The notes: generated by a model not told the origin, from the sequence alone. Shown: positions 50,791-60,719, counted from the first letter of the stretch. The stretch: DNA of 64,000 nucleotides from JAXDMU01 sp963762435 (GCA_963762435.1 CAVXLN010000008.1:62001-126000); one strand, 5' to 3'. Translations and numbers: made by a program.

Positions 50791-51747
50791 GTGACGATCT
50801 TGCGCACCCTGCTCGGCCGGCTCGGTTCGACCGTGATCGTGCTGGTCGCGGCCATGGCGCTGCTGTTCGCGCTGACGCTCATCATTCCCGGCAATCCGGC
50901 CGAGGCGATCCTGGGCCCGCGTGCCACGCCGGAGGCGATCGCCGCCATCACGCGCCAGATGGGCCTCGACCGGCCGGTCTGGGAAAGGCTGCTGCGCTTC
51001 TTCACGCTGCTGCTGACCGGCGATTTCGGTACCGACCTCATCAGCGGCCGGCCGATCGGCACCATGATCCTGGAGGTGCTGCCTTTCACGCTGGCGCTGA
51101 CGGCGGCCGCCATCCTGCTGGCGCTGGTGGTGGGCGTGCCAGCCGGGATCCGCTCGGCACTCCGTCCCGGCGGCGTGAGCGACCAGCTGATCGCGTTCGT
51201 GAGCGTGGGCTTCGTGGCATTGCCGAATTTCGTGGTGGCGATCGGGCTGCTGATCCTGTTCTCGCTGTGGCTCGACTGGCTGCCGGTCGATGGCGCAGGA
51301 TTGCCGGGCGATCTCGGCGATGAGTTGAAGCACCTCGTCCTGCCGGCCCTCGCGGTGGCGTTGGGCTGGGTGGGCTATCTCGCCCGCCTCGTCCGCTCAG
51401 CCATGCTCGAGGTGCTGGGTGAGCCCTATATCCGGACCGCGCGTGCCTTCGGCCTCTCGCCCGGCCGGTTGATCTATCGCCATGCGCTCAGGAACGCGAT
51501 CCTGCCGGTGCTGGCGGTGCTCGGCGTCGGTGTCGGCCAGCTGCTGGGGGGCGCGGTCTTCGCCGAGATCATTTTCGCCCGGCCCGGCATGGGCAGCCTG
51601 ATCTTCAACGCCATCAACAATCGCGATTATCCGGTCGTGCAGGCGGGCGTCTTCGTCATCGTGCTGCTGTTCGTGGCGAGCAATCTCGCGGTCGATGCGC
51701 TGTTTCTCTGGCTCGATCCGCGGCTGCGGCGCGGGAGCGGCGCATGA
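50791..51747 (+). CDS. Peptide-type ABC transporter permease (DppB-like)
   Basis: A 318-residue permease with six membrane helices. ALTLIIPGNPAEAILGPRATPEAIAAITRQMGLDRPVWERLLRF is the usual N-terminal loop, and EVLGEPYIRTARAFGLSPGRLIYRHALRNAILP the EAA motif that contacts the ATPases. Starts with GTG, three bases after the binding protein gene, and overlaps the next by four. Confidence 0.93.
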   Translation: MTILRTLLGRLGSTVIVLVAAMALLFALTLIIPGNPAEAILGPRATPEAIAAITRQMGLDRPVWERLLRFFTLLLTGDFGTDLISGRPIGTMILEVLPFTLALTAAAILLALVVGVPAGIRSALRPGGVSDQLIAFVSVGFVALPNFVVAIGLLILFSLWLDWLPVDGAGLPGDLGDELKHLVLPALAVALGWVGYLARLVRSAMLEVLGEPYIRTARAFGLSPGRLIYRHALRNAILPVLAVLGVGVGQLLGGAVFAEIIFARPGMGSLIFNAINNRDYPVVQAGVFVIVLLFVASNLAVDALFLWLDPRLRRGSGA

Positions 51748-52571
51748 GCCTCGCGAGCCGGCTGTGGCACCATCCGACCGGCCGGATCGGGCTGCTGCTG
51801 GCAGCCCTGGTGCTGGGTTTCGGCCTCGCCGGCCCGTGGCTCAGCCCCTATGACCCGATCGCCATCGATGTGCCGGGGCGCTTCGCCGGCCCCAGCTGGC
51901 CGCATTGGCTCGGCACCGACCAGCTGGGCCGCGATCTCGCCACCAGGCTCGCCTACGGCACCAGGCTGGCGCTGATCCTGGCACTTTCGGTCCTGGCGCT
52001 GTCGCTGGCGACCGGGGTCACGCTCGGCATCGTCGCCGCTTTCGCACCGGGCCGGGTCGGCCGCGCGATCCTAGTCGGGTTCGACATGCTGGCGGCATTC
52101 CCGAGCCTGATCCTGGCGCTCGCCCTCATCGCGGCGCTCGGTCCCGGCCTCGACCGGCTGGTGCCGATCATCGCACTGACCATGATGCCGCATTTCGGCC
52201 GGGCGGCGCGCGCCCAGGCGCTGGGCTTCCGCTCGAGCCCCTTCATCGAGGCCGAGCAGGCGATCGGCGCCTCGGCGCTGCGTATCCTGGCGCTGCATGT
52301 GCTGCCGAACATGCTGGGCGGCCTCATCGTGCTGGCCAGCCTCGATCTGCCGGTCGTGATCACGATCGAGGCCGGCTTGAGCTTCCTCGGCCTCGGCGTG
52401 TCGCCGCCGCAGGCGAGCCTCGGCAATCTCCTGAATGACGGCTACCAGACGATCGGGCGCACGCTGTGGCCGGTCGGCGGGGCCGTGCTGGTGCTGGGCC
52501 TGGCGACCCTGGGCTTCACGCTTTTCGGCGAGGCGTTGCGCGACGCGCTCGATCGGCGGGCGGCACCATGA
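51744..52571 (+). CDS. Peptide-type ABC transporter permease (DppC-like)
   Basis: A 275-residue permease: HWLGTDQLGRDLATRLAYGTRLALILAL is the DppC signature, and EAEQAIGASALRILALHVLPNMLGGLIV the EAA loop. Six helices. ATGA overlaps on both sides. Confidence 0.93.
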   Translation: MSLASRLWHHPTGRIGLLLAALVLGFGLAGPWLSPYDPIAIDVPGRFAGPSWPHWLGTDQLGRDLATRLAYGTRLALILALSVLALSLATGVTLGIVAAFAPGRVGRAILVGFDMLAAFPSLILALALIAALGPGLDRLVPIIALTMMPHFGRAARAQALGFRSSPFIEAEQAIGASALRILALHVLPNMLGGLIVLASLDLPVVITIEAGLSFLGLGVSPPQASLGNLLNDGYQTIGRTLWPVGGAVLVLGLATLGFTLFGEALRDALDRRAAP

Positions 52572-53530
52572 CGGCACCGCTGCTGGCACTCGAGGAGCTC
52601 AGCCTCGATTATGATGGCAGGCGCGGCCTCGACGCGGTCTCGCTCAGCCTGGAGAAGGGCCGCATTCTCGGCCTCGTCGGCGAGAGCGGCAGCGGCAAAT
52701 CGAGCCTGGCGCTGGCGCTCATGGGGCTGCTGCCAAGCAATGCAGCCCTCACGGGCCGGCTGCTGCTCGACGGCGCCGATCTCGTCACGATGAAGCATGC
52801 CGAGCGTGACGCTTTGCGCGGCCGGCGCCTCGCCATGGTGTTCCAGGATCCGATGACAGCGCTCAATCCGGTCTTCTCGATCGGCAGCCAGCTGGTCGAT
52901 GCGCAGCGCGCGCGTTTCCCACAGAGTGGGCGCAGCGCGCTGCTCGCCCGCGGCCTCGGCATGCTGAAGCGCGTCGGCATTGCCGATGCCGAGCGCCGGC
53001 TGAAAGCCTATCCGCATGAGCTGTCGGGCGGCATGCGCCAGCGCGTGCTGATCGCGATGGCGCTGCTGACCGAGCCGGACCTGCTGATCGCCGACGAGCC
53101 GACGACGGCGCTCGATGTCACGGTCGAGGCGCAGATCATGGCGCTGTTCGAGCAGCTGCGCGATGAGTTCGCGGGCTCGATCCTGTTCATCTCGCATAGT
53201 TTGGCGCTGGTTTCGCGCCTCGCCGACGAGGTCGCCGTACTCTATGCCGGCCGCCTCATCGAACTGGCCCCCGCCCGCACGCTTTTCGCCGCCCCGGCGC
53301 ATCCCTATACGCGGGCTCTCATCGCGTGCGAGACCGGGCCCGGCGAAGGCAAGACCGTGCCGACCATTCCCGGCGCCGTGCCCGGCCCCGGCACGGCCCT
53401 GCCCGGCTGCCGCTTCGCGCCGCGCTGCCCGCACCGGCAGCCGCTCTGTACCGAGACGGCGCCGCCGCTGCGCGAGATCGGCGCCGGCCGTCGTGCGGCC
53501 TGCCATTTCGCCGAAAGCTTCCTCGCATGA
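52568..53530 (+). CDS. Peptide-type ABC transporter ATPase (DppD-like)
   Basis: A 320-residue ATPase: Walker A GESGSGKSS, Q-loop FQDPMTALNP, signature LSGGMRQRV, Walker B LLIADEPTTALD, H-loop ISHS. The C-terminal oligopeptide domain contains CRFAPRCPHRQPLC. Start ATG 52568 overlaps the previous stop; the frame opens earlier but without homology. Confidence 0.93.
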   Translation: MTAPLLALEELSLDYDGRRGLDAVSLSLEKGRILGLVGESGSGKSSLALALMGLLPSNAALTGRLLLDGADLVTMKHAERDALRGRRLAMVFQDPMTALNPVFSIGSQLVDAQRARFPQSGRSALLARGLGMLKRVGIADAERRLKAYPHELSGGMRQRVLIAMALLTEPDLLIADEPTTALDVTVEAQIMALFEQLRDEFAGSILFISHSLALVSRLADEVAVLYAGRLIELAPARTLFAAPAHPYTRALIACETGPGEGKTVPTIPGAVPGPGTALPGCRFAPRCPHRQPLCTETAPPLREIGAGRRAACHFAESFLA

Positions 53531-54441
53531 CGGCGCTGATCGCGGCCGATGCGGTCAGCGTGCGCTATGGCCGAATGCTCGCGGTCGATCGGGTGTCGCT
53601 GACGCTTGGGATCGGCGAGACGCTGGGGCTGGCCGGCGAGAGCGGCAGCGGCAAGACCAGCCTCGCCAAGGCGCTCATCGGGCTGGTGCCGAAAACAAGC
53701 GGCAGCATCGCGATCGAGGGCCGCCCGATCGAGCGCATCGATCGCCTGGCGCTGCGAAGGCGCGCGCAGATCGTGCTGCAGGATGCCGCGGCCGCGCTCT
53801 CGCCGCGCTTCACCGTGCGGCAGCTGATCGAGGAGCCGCTCACGATCCATGGTATCGATGTGGGCAGCCGGGTGTCGGACATGCTGGCGCGGCTTGGCCT
53901 CGGGCCTGAGCTGCTCGACCGCTATCCGCACCAGCTATCGGGCGGCCAGGCGAAGCGGGTGGGCTTGGCCCGCGCCCTTGTCCTCGATCCCGCCCTCGTC
54001 GTCGCCGACGAGCCGACGGCCGGACTCGATCTTTCGGTCCAGGGCGAGGTGCTGAATCTGCTGTCGGAGCAGCAGCAAGAGCGCGGGCTCGGCCTGCTGC
54101 TGGTCAGCCACAATCTGTCGGTGATCCGGCGCGTGACCGACCGGTTGGCGATCCTCTATCTGGGCCGCATCGTCGAAAGCGGACCAACCATGATGCTGTT
54201 CGAGCACCCGGCCCACCCCTACACATCCGCTCTCATCGCGGCCGCCCCGGCGATCGACGCCGAACGCGCCGCGCCGCGCCGGCCGCCCGCGGGCGAGGTG
54301 CCGAGCCCGTTCGATCCGCCCAAGGGCTGCCACTTCCATCCGCGCTGCCCGTATGCGCAGGAGCGCTGCCGGCAGGAAGCGCCGGAGCTCACGCCGGTCG
54401 GCGAGGACAGGCTCGCGGCGTGCCATTTCCCGCTGGTTTAA
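53527..54441 (+). CDS. Peptide-type ABC transporter ATPase (DppF-like)
   Basis: A 304-residue ATPase: Walker A GESGSGKTS, Q-loop LQDAAAALSP, signature LSGGQAKRV, Walker B LVVADEPTAGLD, H-loop SHN. C-terminal CHFHPRCPYAQERC. Completes the importer; convergent with the hydrolase gene. Confidence 0.93.
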   Translation: MTALIAADAVSVRYGRMLAVDRVSLTLGIGETLGLAGESGSGKTSLAKALIGLVPKTSGSIAIEGRPIERIDRLALRRRAQIVLQDAAAALSPRFTVRQLIEEPLTIHGIDVGSRVSDMLARLGLGPELLDRYPHQLSGGQAKRVGLARALVLDPALVVADEPTAGLDLSVQGEVLNLLSEQQQERGLGLLLVSHNLSVIRRVTDRLAILYLGRIVESGPTMMLFEHPAHPYTSALIAAAPAIDAERAAPRRPPAGEVPSPFDPPKGCHFHPRCPYAQERCRQEAPELTPVGEDRLAACHFPLV

Positions 54442-54447
54442 GCGGCC

Positions 54448-55467
54448 TCAGTCCTTGCAGCCGGGCAGGTCGAAGAGCGCCGCCAGGCCGCAGGCCGAGC
54501 CGAGCATCTTGCCGCCTTCGTGGGCGACGCCGGGCACCTCGTGCAGATGGTGCTTCAAGTCGGGATGCCGGCTCTTGAGATAGTCGAAATAGGCATGGCC
54601 GCGGGCGAGCCGGTAGGGCCCTTCCGCCTCGGCCTCGCAGCTGATGTCGAGGGCCGGGTGATGCGGATCGATATCCTTGTCGCCGAGGAGATAGACCACG
54701 TCGCGCCCGACATATTGCGTCTCGAACTTGGCGGCCGGCGTGCCGGCGACATAGGGCGGCGGCGCCTCGAAGCCGTATTTCCAATGATTGAAGGAAGGAC
54801 AGGCGGCCTCGGGTACCGGGCGATCGGCACTGAAATAGACATAGGAGGAGGGGTTGGCGACGACATAGCGGACATGGACGCCGCGTGCCGTGAGAACCGC
54901 CTCGCCTTTGCCGACGACCGCATAGCGCTGCACCACCTGTGCGCCACCGGAATGGCCGGCGACGACGACGGTGCGAAGTGCGGGGAAGAGGTTGCGGTCC
55001 GCCAAATGCTTCAGGATCGCATCCATCGCCTCGAACGAGCTGATGCCGGCCGGACCCTCGGCCGGGTCGCCGCCCATCCAGGCATCGCCGCGCCAATGCA
55101 GCGTTTGGGGCGGCAGATCATGGGGCGCCATATCGACATCGGCGAGGAATTGCGGCACGACGAGCAGCGTGCCCGCAGCACCGTCACCGGCCTCGGCCAG
55201 CGCCGCCTCGCCGGATTTGAGATAGACATCGGCATCGCGCAGACGGCCGTGAAAGACCAGCACCGCGCGGGTGATGCCGGGCTGCGGCTTGGTCCAATCG
55301 GCCGAGAGATAGAGCGGCAGCTCGCCGGTGCCGGCAGCACCCTTGACCGTGAGACGCTGATCGGCCACCGCCTTGACCGGCCGATGGGACGGTTCGGAAT
55401 CCTCGGTCTTGGCCAGCGCCGATCCCACGAGCAGCAGCCCGCAAAGGGCGGCGAGAGCGAGCCTCAT
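54448..55467 (-). CDS. Exported alpha/beta hydrolase-like protein
   Basis: A 339-residue protein with a signal peptide (MRLALAALCGLLLVGSALA). VLVFHGRLRDADVYL, VVVAGHSGGAQVVQRYAVVG (nucleophile in G-H-S-G-G) and late VPGVAHEGGKML (His) suggest an alpha/beta hydrolase, probably periplasmic. Substrate unknown. Start at 55467 fits the signal; the longer frame does not. Confidence 0.82.
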   Translation of the reverse strand: MRLALAALCGLLLVGSALAKTEDSEPSHRPVKAVADQRLTVKGAAGTGELPLYLSADWTKPQPGITRAVLVFHGRLRDADVYLKSGEAALAEAGDGAAGTLLVVPQFLADVDMAPHDLPPQTLHWRGDAWMGGDPAEGPAGISSFEAMDAILKHLADRNLFPALRTVVVAGHSGGAQVVQRYAVVGKGEAVLTARGVHVRYVVANPSSYVYFSADRPVPEAACPSFNHWKYGFEAPPPYVAGTPAAKFETQYVGRDVVYLLGDKDIDPHHPALDISCEAEAEGPYRLARGHAYFDYLKSRHPDLKHHLHEVPGVAHEGGKMLGSACGLAALFDLPGCKD

Positions 55468-55481
55468 CGTGCCGGCGCCGC

Positions 55482-55955
55482 TCAATGCTCGTGCGGATGC
55501 GGATGGCCGGGATCGACCCAATAGACCGATTCCGGCTTCTCGATCGGCTCGATCGAGAGATTGACCACGACCGGCTCCTGGTCGCTGCGGCAGAGCACGC
55601 ATTCCAGCGGCTCGCCCGGATCGGCATTGATCTCCTGGTGCGGCACATAGGGCGGCACATAGATGAAATCGCCGGGGCCGGCCTCGGCCGTGAATTCGAG
55701 CTCATTGCCCCAGCGCATGCGCGCCTTGCCGCGCACGACATAGATCACGCTTTCGACATGGCCGTGATGATGGGCGCCGGTCTTGGCGTTGGGATGGATC
55801 ACGACCGTGCCGGCCCAGATCTTCTGGGCGCCGACCCGCGCATGGGTGATCGCGGCGGCCCGGTTCATGCCCGGCGTCTGCGCCGTGTTCGCGTCGAGCT
55901 GGTCGCTGCGGATGACGCGGACGCCGTTCTCACGCCAATCGATGCTGTCGGTCAT
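55482..55955 (-). CDS. Cupin domain protein
   Basis: A 157-residue single cupin with metal site AKTGAHHHGHVESVIYVVRGKARMRWG and PYVPHQEINADPGE, plus a His-rich C-terminus (PGHPHPHEH) that may bind metal. 14 bases upstream of the hydrolase gene, same strand, so possibly co-transcribed. Confidence 0.85.
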   Translation of the reverse strand: MTDSIDWRENGVRVIRSDQLDANTAQTPGMNRAAAITHARVGAQKIWAGTVVIHPNAKTGAHHHGHVESVIYVVRGKARMRWGNELEFTAEAGPGDFIYVPPYVPHQEINADPGEPLECVLCRSDQEPVVVNLSIEPIEKPESVYWVDPGHPHPHEH

Positions 55956-56053
55956 GTGGGAATCTCCCTGATCCAGCCGGCGCCAATTTGATTGCGTTGA
56001 CGCCCGATGCTTTCCATCATCGCCCGCCCTTTATCGATCGAGAAGCGCATCCG

Positions 56054-56506
56054 ATGAGCATCACCTATGGCACGATTCGCGATTTCCTGGGCAAGGAGAT
56101 CGGAGTCTCCGACTGGATCACCATGGATCAGGACCGGATCGACCAGTTCGCCCATTGCACCGGCGATCATCAATGGATCCATGTCGATGTCGAGCGCGCC
56201 AAGACCGGGCCGTTCGGCGCCACGATCGCGCATGGCTTCCTGACGCTCTCGCTCATCCCGAAGATGTCGTCCTTCGTCTGGGCCGAGAAATCCGGCATCT
56301 CGGCCGCCTTCAATTACGGCCTCAACAAGGTGCGCTTCGCCGCCCCGGTGAAGTCCGGCGCGCGCATCCGCGACCGGGTCACGCTGGCCGCATTGGAAGA
56401 CCGCGACAATGGCGGGATCCTCGTCACGATGGAGCATCGCGTCGAGATCGAGGGCGAGGACAAGCCGGCGGTCATTGCGAGCACGCTGGCGCTGATCATG
56501 GGTTGA
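56054..56506 (+). CDS. MaoC-like dehydratase
   Basis: A 150-residue hot-dog fold enzyme: FAHCTGDHQWIHVDVERAKTGPFGATIAHGFLTLSL contains the hydratase Asp and His of R-specific enoyl-CoA hydratases. NodN-like. Start ATG 56054 (MSITYGTIRDFLG). Overlaps the convergent AraC gene by 11 bases. Confidence 0.92.
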   Translation: MSITYGTIRDFLGKEIGVSDWITMDQDRIDQFAHCTGDHQWIHVDVERAKTGPFGATIAHGFLTLSLIPKMSSFVWAEKSGISAAFNYGLNKVRFAAPVKSGARIRDRVTLAALEDRDNGGILVTMEHRVEIEGEDKPAVIASTLALIMG

Positions 56507-57425
56507 GGGGGGTAGGTTCGACCTGTTGTCTCGCATATCGCGTTGGCGACAGGCCGACATGCCGCGTGAAGGCGACGGTGAAGGTGCTCTGCGACCTGTA
56601 GCCGACACGCTCGGCAACTTCGGAGAGGCTCTCGTCATTTCGGCGCAGCAGGTTCTTCGCCAGGGCCATGCGCCAGGAGAGCAGGTATGCCATGGGTGCG
56701 GCGCCTACCGCCCGACTGAAGCGCTCGAAGAATGTCGAGCGCGAGAGACCGGAATCTTTCGCCAATTGGGCCACCGTCCATTGGGCGGCGGGGCTTTCGT
56801 GCATCTGGCGGAGTGCTACCACCAAGCGGGCGTCGGCCAGCCCGCGCAGCAGCCCCGGCGAGGCCTCGGTACCCACTGTGGACCGGAGCGCTTCGATGAG
56901 CAGGACCTCGAGCAGCCGGGCCAGGATGACGTCCCGAGCGGGCCGTGCCGCCCGGGATTCGTCCCTGACCAGCTGCATGATGGTACCCAACCGGTTTTCG
57001 CCGCGGACGATGACCAGCTTGGGCAACAGCGACACCAGCAAGGCGGCATCCGGCGATCCGAAGGTGCAATAGCCGATCAGCATGCGGACGTCAGGCGGCC
57101 CGTTGGGATTGCCGAGCCTGAACTCGCCATTTGGCAGCTGGAGAGGTGGCTCGTCGACCAGCATGGAGGTCGCCGGCTCCAGGCTCGAGGCCGTGAAAGT
57201 CTGCGCCGAGGGGATCAGGATGAAGTCGCCCGCCTGGAGGATGACCGGTGCCAGCCCTTGGGCCAGGAGGCGCGATGATCCGTCGAGGAGCGCGCAATAG
57301 AAGGGCTGGCCCAATTCCGTGCGGCGGATGGCCCAGGCCCCAGCACCCGTGATCAGCTTGGAAAAGGGTGCGGCCGGTTGGAGGAGCGTCACGACATCGG
57401 CGAGGGGATCACCTGATGTGGTCAT
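56496..57425 (-). CDS. AraC family transcriptional regulator
   Basis: A 309-residue regulator. N-terminal cupin-type sensor (AraC_binding_2/6 style; VILQAGDFILIPSAQTFT) and two C-terminal HTH motifs (WTVAQLAKDSGLSRSTFFERFSRAVGAAPMAYLLSWRM; LSEVAERVGYRSQSTFTVAFTRHVGLSPTRYAR). Divergent from an SDR gene, its probable target. Confidence 0.93.
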   Translation of the reverse strand: MTTSGDPLADVVTLLQPAAPFSKLITGAGAWAIRRTELGQPFYCALLDGSSRLLAQGLAPVILQAGDFILIPSAQTFTASSLEPATSMLVDEPPLQLPNGEFRLGNPNGPPDVRMLIGYCTFGSPDAALLVSLLPKLVIVRGENRLGTIMQLVRDESRAARPARDVILARLLEVLLIEALRSTVGTEASPGLLRGLADARLVVALRQMHESPAAQWTVAQLAKDSGLSRSTFFERFSRAVGAAPMAYLLSWRMALAKNLLRRNDESLSEVAERVGYRSQSTFTVAFTRHVGLSPTRYARQQVEPTPLNP

Positions 57426-57526
57426 TTCCGGACTTCTGTAAACGATATCTGGATTTTCGACCGTAGCACGTCCGATGACCGGGGCCCATCTTTCCGGACA
57501 TCGCCAACCACCGAGATGAGAGCGTC

Positions 57527-58270
57527 ATGAAGACCATCCTGATCACCGGCTGTTCGTCCGGCTTCGGCCTCGAGATCGCCCGGTATTTTCTCGAGCGCGA
57601 TTGGCAGGTCATCGCCACGATGCGCACCCCGCGTGAGGACATCCTTCAGCATTCCGAGAAGCTTCGTGTCCTGGCACTCGATGTCACCGATCCGGCGAGC
57701 ATCCGCCAAGCCATTGAGGCGGCGGGTCCTATCGACGTGCTGGTCAACAACGCGGGGATCGGCTTCCTGAACGCCGTCGAGGGGACCCCGATGGAAACGG
57801 CCCGCGAGATCTTCGAGACGAACACGCTGGGCACGATCGCCATGACCCAGGCCGTGCTGCCGCAGTTCCGCCAACGCAAGGCCGGTGTCGTCGTGAACGT
57901 CACATCGAGCGTGACGGTCAGGCCGCTGCACCTGCTGTCCGTCTACACCGCGAGCAAGGCGGCGGTGAACGCCTTCACGGAGTCGATGGCGCTCGAACTC
58001 GAGCAGTTCAACATTCGGGTCAGGATCGTCCTGCCGGGCCGGGCGCCGGAGACGAAGTTCGGCGACAACGCCCGGTCGCGGATGCAAGCCGGCTTTCCAG
58101 AGCCCTATGCCGATCTGGTGAAGGGCATCTTCGAGGCTTGGGAGAAATCTACCCTGATCACCCAGTCGGTGGACGTGGCCGAGGCGGTGTGGCGCGCCGC
58201 GAACGATCCGTCGAGCCCGATGCGCATTCCCGCGGGTGCTGATGCCGTGGAATGGGCCCGACAGGGCTGA
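57527..58270 (+). CDS. SDR family oxidoreductase
   Basis: A 247-residue classical SDR: LITGCSSGFGLEIARYF, NNAGIGFLNAVEG, NVTSSVTVRPLHLLSVYTASKAAVNAF with Ser, Tyr and Lys intact. Arg after ATM suggests NADP. The 101-base gap to the AraC gene should hold divergent promoters. Confidence 0.92.
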   Translation: MKTILITGCSSGFGLEIARYFLERDWQVIATMRTPREDILQHSEKLRVLALDVTDPASIRQAIEAAGPIDVLVNNAGIGFLNAVEGTPMETAREIFETNTLGTIAMTQAVLPQFRQRKAGVVVNVTSSVTVRPLHLLSVYTASKAAVNAFTESMALELEQFNIRVRIVLPGRAPETKFGDNARSRMQAGFPEPYADLVKGIFEAWEKSTLITQSVDVAEAVWRAANDPSSPMRIPAGADAVEWARQG

Positions 58271-58353
58271 ACGCCGGCTCGACCTGCTGCGTCCGGACGT
58301 GCCCCACGGCGGCCTCGATGCCAGGGAGCGGCCGGATGAAGATGTTCGTCTCG

Positions 58354-59259
58354 CTATTCCAGGTACGGCGTCAGCACATCGTCGATCCATTTCATGAAAA
58401 CGCGGACACGGCGCGACAGATTGCTCCGATGGGCCACGACCAGGGACACGGCGAGCGCCCGGCGACGAAAATCGGGTATGATCTCCACAAGCGCGCCACT
58501 CTCCAAATATCGCCCGATCCCCAAGAGTGGCGCTTGAATCAGGCCAAGGCCGGCGAGGGCAGCGGCTTCGTAGGTCTGCGCGCTGTTGACGCTTAGCGCA
58601 CCTGGCATCTGAAGCGTCGCGTAGCTGTCGCCGTCCGGATATTCCCATCCATAGGGTCTTGCGCCCAGCATCGTCGAAAAATGAATTGTCCGATGTTTCT
58701 GACGCTGGAGATCTTCCAGCGATCGAGGGACGCCATAGCGCGCGAGATAGGCGGGGCTGGCGGCGTTGACCATGCGCAACAAGCCCAGTGGACGGGCAAT
58801 CAGCGTCTCGTCCCCCACGGGTCCAAGCCGCAATACACAGTCGAACCCCTCTTGAACGAGATCGACTTGCCGATCCGTGCTTGACACTTCCAGCTCCAAC
58901 TCGGGGTGAGCTGACAAGAAATCCGGCAAGGCCGGCACGATCGTCGTACGCGCCACCTCGGTCGGAAGATCGACCCGTAAACGCCCGCGCAGTGCCACGC
59001 GATCGCTTGCGAACATCGAATGCAGGTCATCGACTTCAGCAAGCAGATCGCGCGCACGGGCATGAAATGCGCGTCCGTCCTCCGTCAACTGCACGCTGCG
59101 CGTCGTCCGGTGCAGGAGCCTCGCACCGACATCTTCTTCCAGCCTCCGGACCGCCGTTGAGGCCCTTCCCTTCTGGATGCCCAGGCTATCGGCCGCGCGG
59201 GTGAAGCTCCCCATTTCCGCGACCGTTAGGAAGATGAGGATGGGTTCGAGATTCTGCAT
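58354..59259 (-). CDS. LysR family transcriptional regulator
   Basis: A 301-residue regulator: HTH FLTVAEMGSFTRAADSLGIQKGRASTAVRRLEEDVGARLLHRTTRSVQLTEDG and an effector domain. Divergent from the DoxX-like and NmrA-like genes. The intergenic stretch 59260-59376 is AT-rich, with TTCACT and AGTGAG words in inverse orientation near 59278-59300 that could be its binding site. Confidence 0.93.
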   Translation of the reverse strand: MQNLEPILIFLTVAEMGSFTRAADSLGIQKGRASTAVRRLEEDVGARLLHRTTRSVQLTEDGRAFHARARDLLAEVDDLHSMFASDRVALRGRLRVDLPTEVARTTIVPALPDFLSAHPELELEVSSTDRQVDLVQEGFDCVLRLGPVGDETLIARPLGLLRMVNAASPAYLARYGVPRSLEDLQRQKHRTIHFSTMLGARPYGWEYPDGDSYATLQMPGALSVNSAQTYEAAALAGLGLIQAPLLGIGRYLESGALVEIIPDFRRRALAVSLVVAHRSNLSRRVRVFMKWIDDVLTPYLE

Positions 59260-59376
59260 TTTCGAGCTCGGTATTGTTCACTTTGAAGAGAACAGTGAGT
59301 TCATTTTATCGGTGTTTATCACATTTGACGGACACAGTAAGCTCCGAACGTGAGATCCCCCATCGGAGAACGACAA

Positions 59377-59799
59377 GTGTCCGAAACGATGAACCTGCAT
59401 CATGCGCCTAAGGCTATGACCTTGCATCGCAGCCCATGGACCGGCCGGATAATGAGCGCGATCGTCGTCATCGCTCTGGTGGCGGACGGGACTATTCAGC
59501 TTTTCCTGCCGGCACAGATCGCGAGCATGTTGCAGGAAACCGGGTTCGCGATGGACCTGACCCGTGTCTTGGGCCCGATCATACTGGCCTGCGCCATCCT
59601 CTACGCCATCCCGGCCACCGCCGCCCTCGGCGCGATCCTGGTGACGGGCTTTTTGGGGGGCGCCATCTGCGCCCATGTCCGCATCGGCGAGTTGGGGTCG
59701 CCGCCGGAAATCATTTCCCTGCTTCTGGGCGCGATGACATGGGGCGGCCTCTACGCACGCGATCCCCGTATCCGGGCCATTCTGCCGCTCATTCGTTGA
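59377..59799 (+). CDS. DoxX-like membrane protein
   Basis: A 140-residue protein with four membrane helices (IVVIALVADGTIQLFLP; VLGPIILACAILYAIPATAALGAILVTGFLGGAICAHV; IISLLLGAMTWGGLYARDP). DoxX-like family 13 pattern. GGAG eight bases before GTG 59377 sets the start. Operon with the NmrA-like gene, probably controlled by the LysR protein. Confidence 0.82.
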   Translation: MSETMNLHHAPKAMTLHRSPWTGRIMSAIVVIALVADGTIQLFLPAQIASMLQETGFAMDLTRVLGPIILACAILYAIPATAALGAILVTGFLGGAICAHVRIGELGSPPEIISLLLGAMTWGGLYARDPRIRAILPLIR

Positions 59800-59843
59800 A
59801 CCGCCGAGGCCGGGCCCCGACCGTCAAGATCAGGAGAAAACAC

Positions 59844-60719
59844 ATGTTTTTAGTCATGGGAATTACGGGCAAGGTGGGCGGCGCAACCGCAGAACATCTA
59901 TTGGCGCACGGCAAGGACGTACGCGCGCTGGTCCGCAATCGCGAGAAAGCATCAAGCTGGGCGACGCAGGGCGTGGAGCTGGTTGACGGCGATTGGAATG
60001 ATTCGGCAGCCATCGAGCGGGCGCTCAAAGGCGTCGACGGCGCGTTCGTCATGTTGCCTTCTGTCTGGGCCCCCTCGCCCGATTACAAGGAAGCCAAGGG
60101 CGTGATTGCGAACTATGTCGAGGCGCTCGGCAAGGCAGCACCACCGCGGGTAGTGGCGCTTTCGTCGATGGGTGCCGACAGGACCAGCGGGCTTGGGATG
60201 GTCACGGCCTTGTCGCTTCTGGAGCAAGGTTTTCGCCGCCTCAGATCGCCAATCGCATTTGTGCGCGCAGGCGGCTTCTTTGAAAACTTCCTCTACGGCT
60301 TGCAGGCCGCCCAGGGCGGAACGCTGCCGGTCTACTACAATCCGACAAACCGGAAATCGGCCATGGTCGCGACGAGCGACATCGGCGCGGCGGTCGCAAG
60401 CCTTTTGACCGGGCCGGCGTGGTCAGGGCGGCGCGTCGTCGAGCTTGGTTCGATGGTCAGCGCGGACAACGTCGCGGCGCAATTGGGTCAAGTCCTGGAT
60501 CTCGACGTGAAAGCCTTTGCCGTCCCGCGCGCTGGGTGGGCGGAAGCGTTCGAGCAGCTCGGCATCCCGAAGGGCCGCACCGGAGCTGCCGAGGAAATGT
60601 TTGAGGCCGTGAATGCGGGATGGATGGACCTTGGAGCCGAGGATACGGAGCATGTAGCGGGTACGACCTCCGCACGCGATGTATTCGAGGCTGCACAGAA
60701 CGCCGCCAAAATGCCTTGA
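59844..60719 (+). CDS. NmrA-like NAD(P)-binding protein
   Basis: A 291-residue atypical SDR: VMGITGKVGGATAEHLL (cofactor), ALVRNREKA, VDGDWNDSAAIERALKGVDGAFVMLPS, VALSSMGADR, FVRAGGFFENFL. Related to quinone-reductase-like QorB and azoreductase-like proteins. AGGAG precedes ATG 59844. Confidence 0.9.
   Translation: MFLVMGITGKVGGATAEHLLAHGKDVRALVRNREKASSWATQGVELVDGDWNDSAAIERALKGVDGAFVMLPSVWAPSPDYKEAKGVIANYVEALGKAAPPRVVALSSMGADRTSGLGMVTALSLLEQGFRRLRSPIAFVRAGGFFENFLYGLQAAQGGTLPVYYNPTNRKSAMVATSDIGAAVASLLTGPAWSGRRVVELGSMVSADNVAAQLGQVLDLDVKAFAVPRAGWAEAFEQLGIPKGRTGAAEEMFEAVNAGWMDLGAEDTEHVAGTTSARDVFEAAQNAAKMP

Noticed and set aside
49051..51333. 760-residue minus-strand open frame
   Set aside because: It is antisense to the ABC binding protein and permease genes, is rich in Arg/Gln/His with no domains, and reflects high-GC codon bias.
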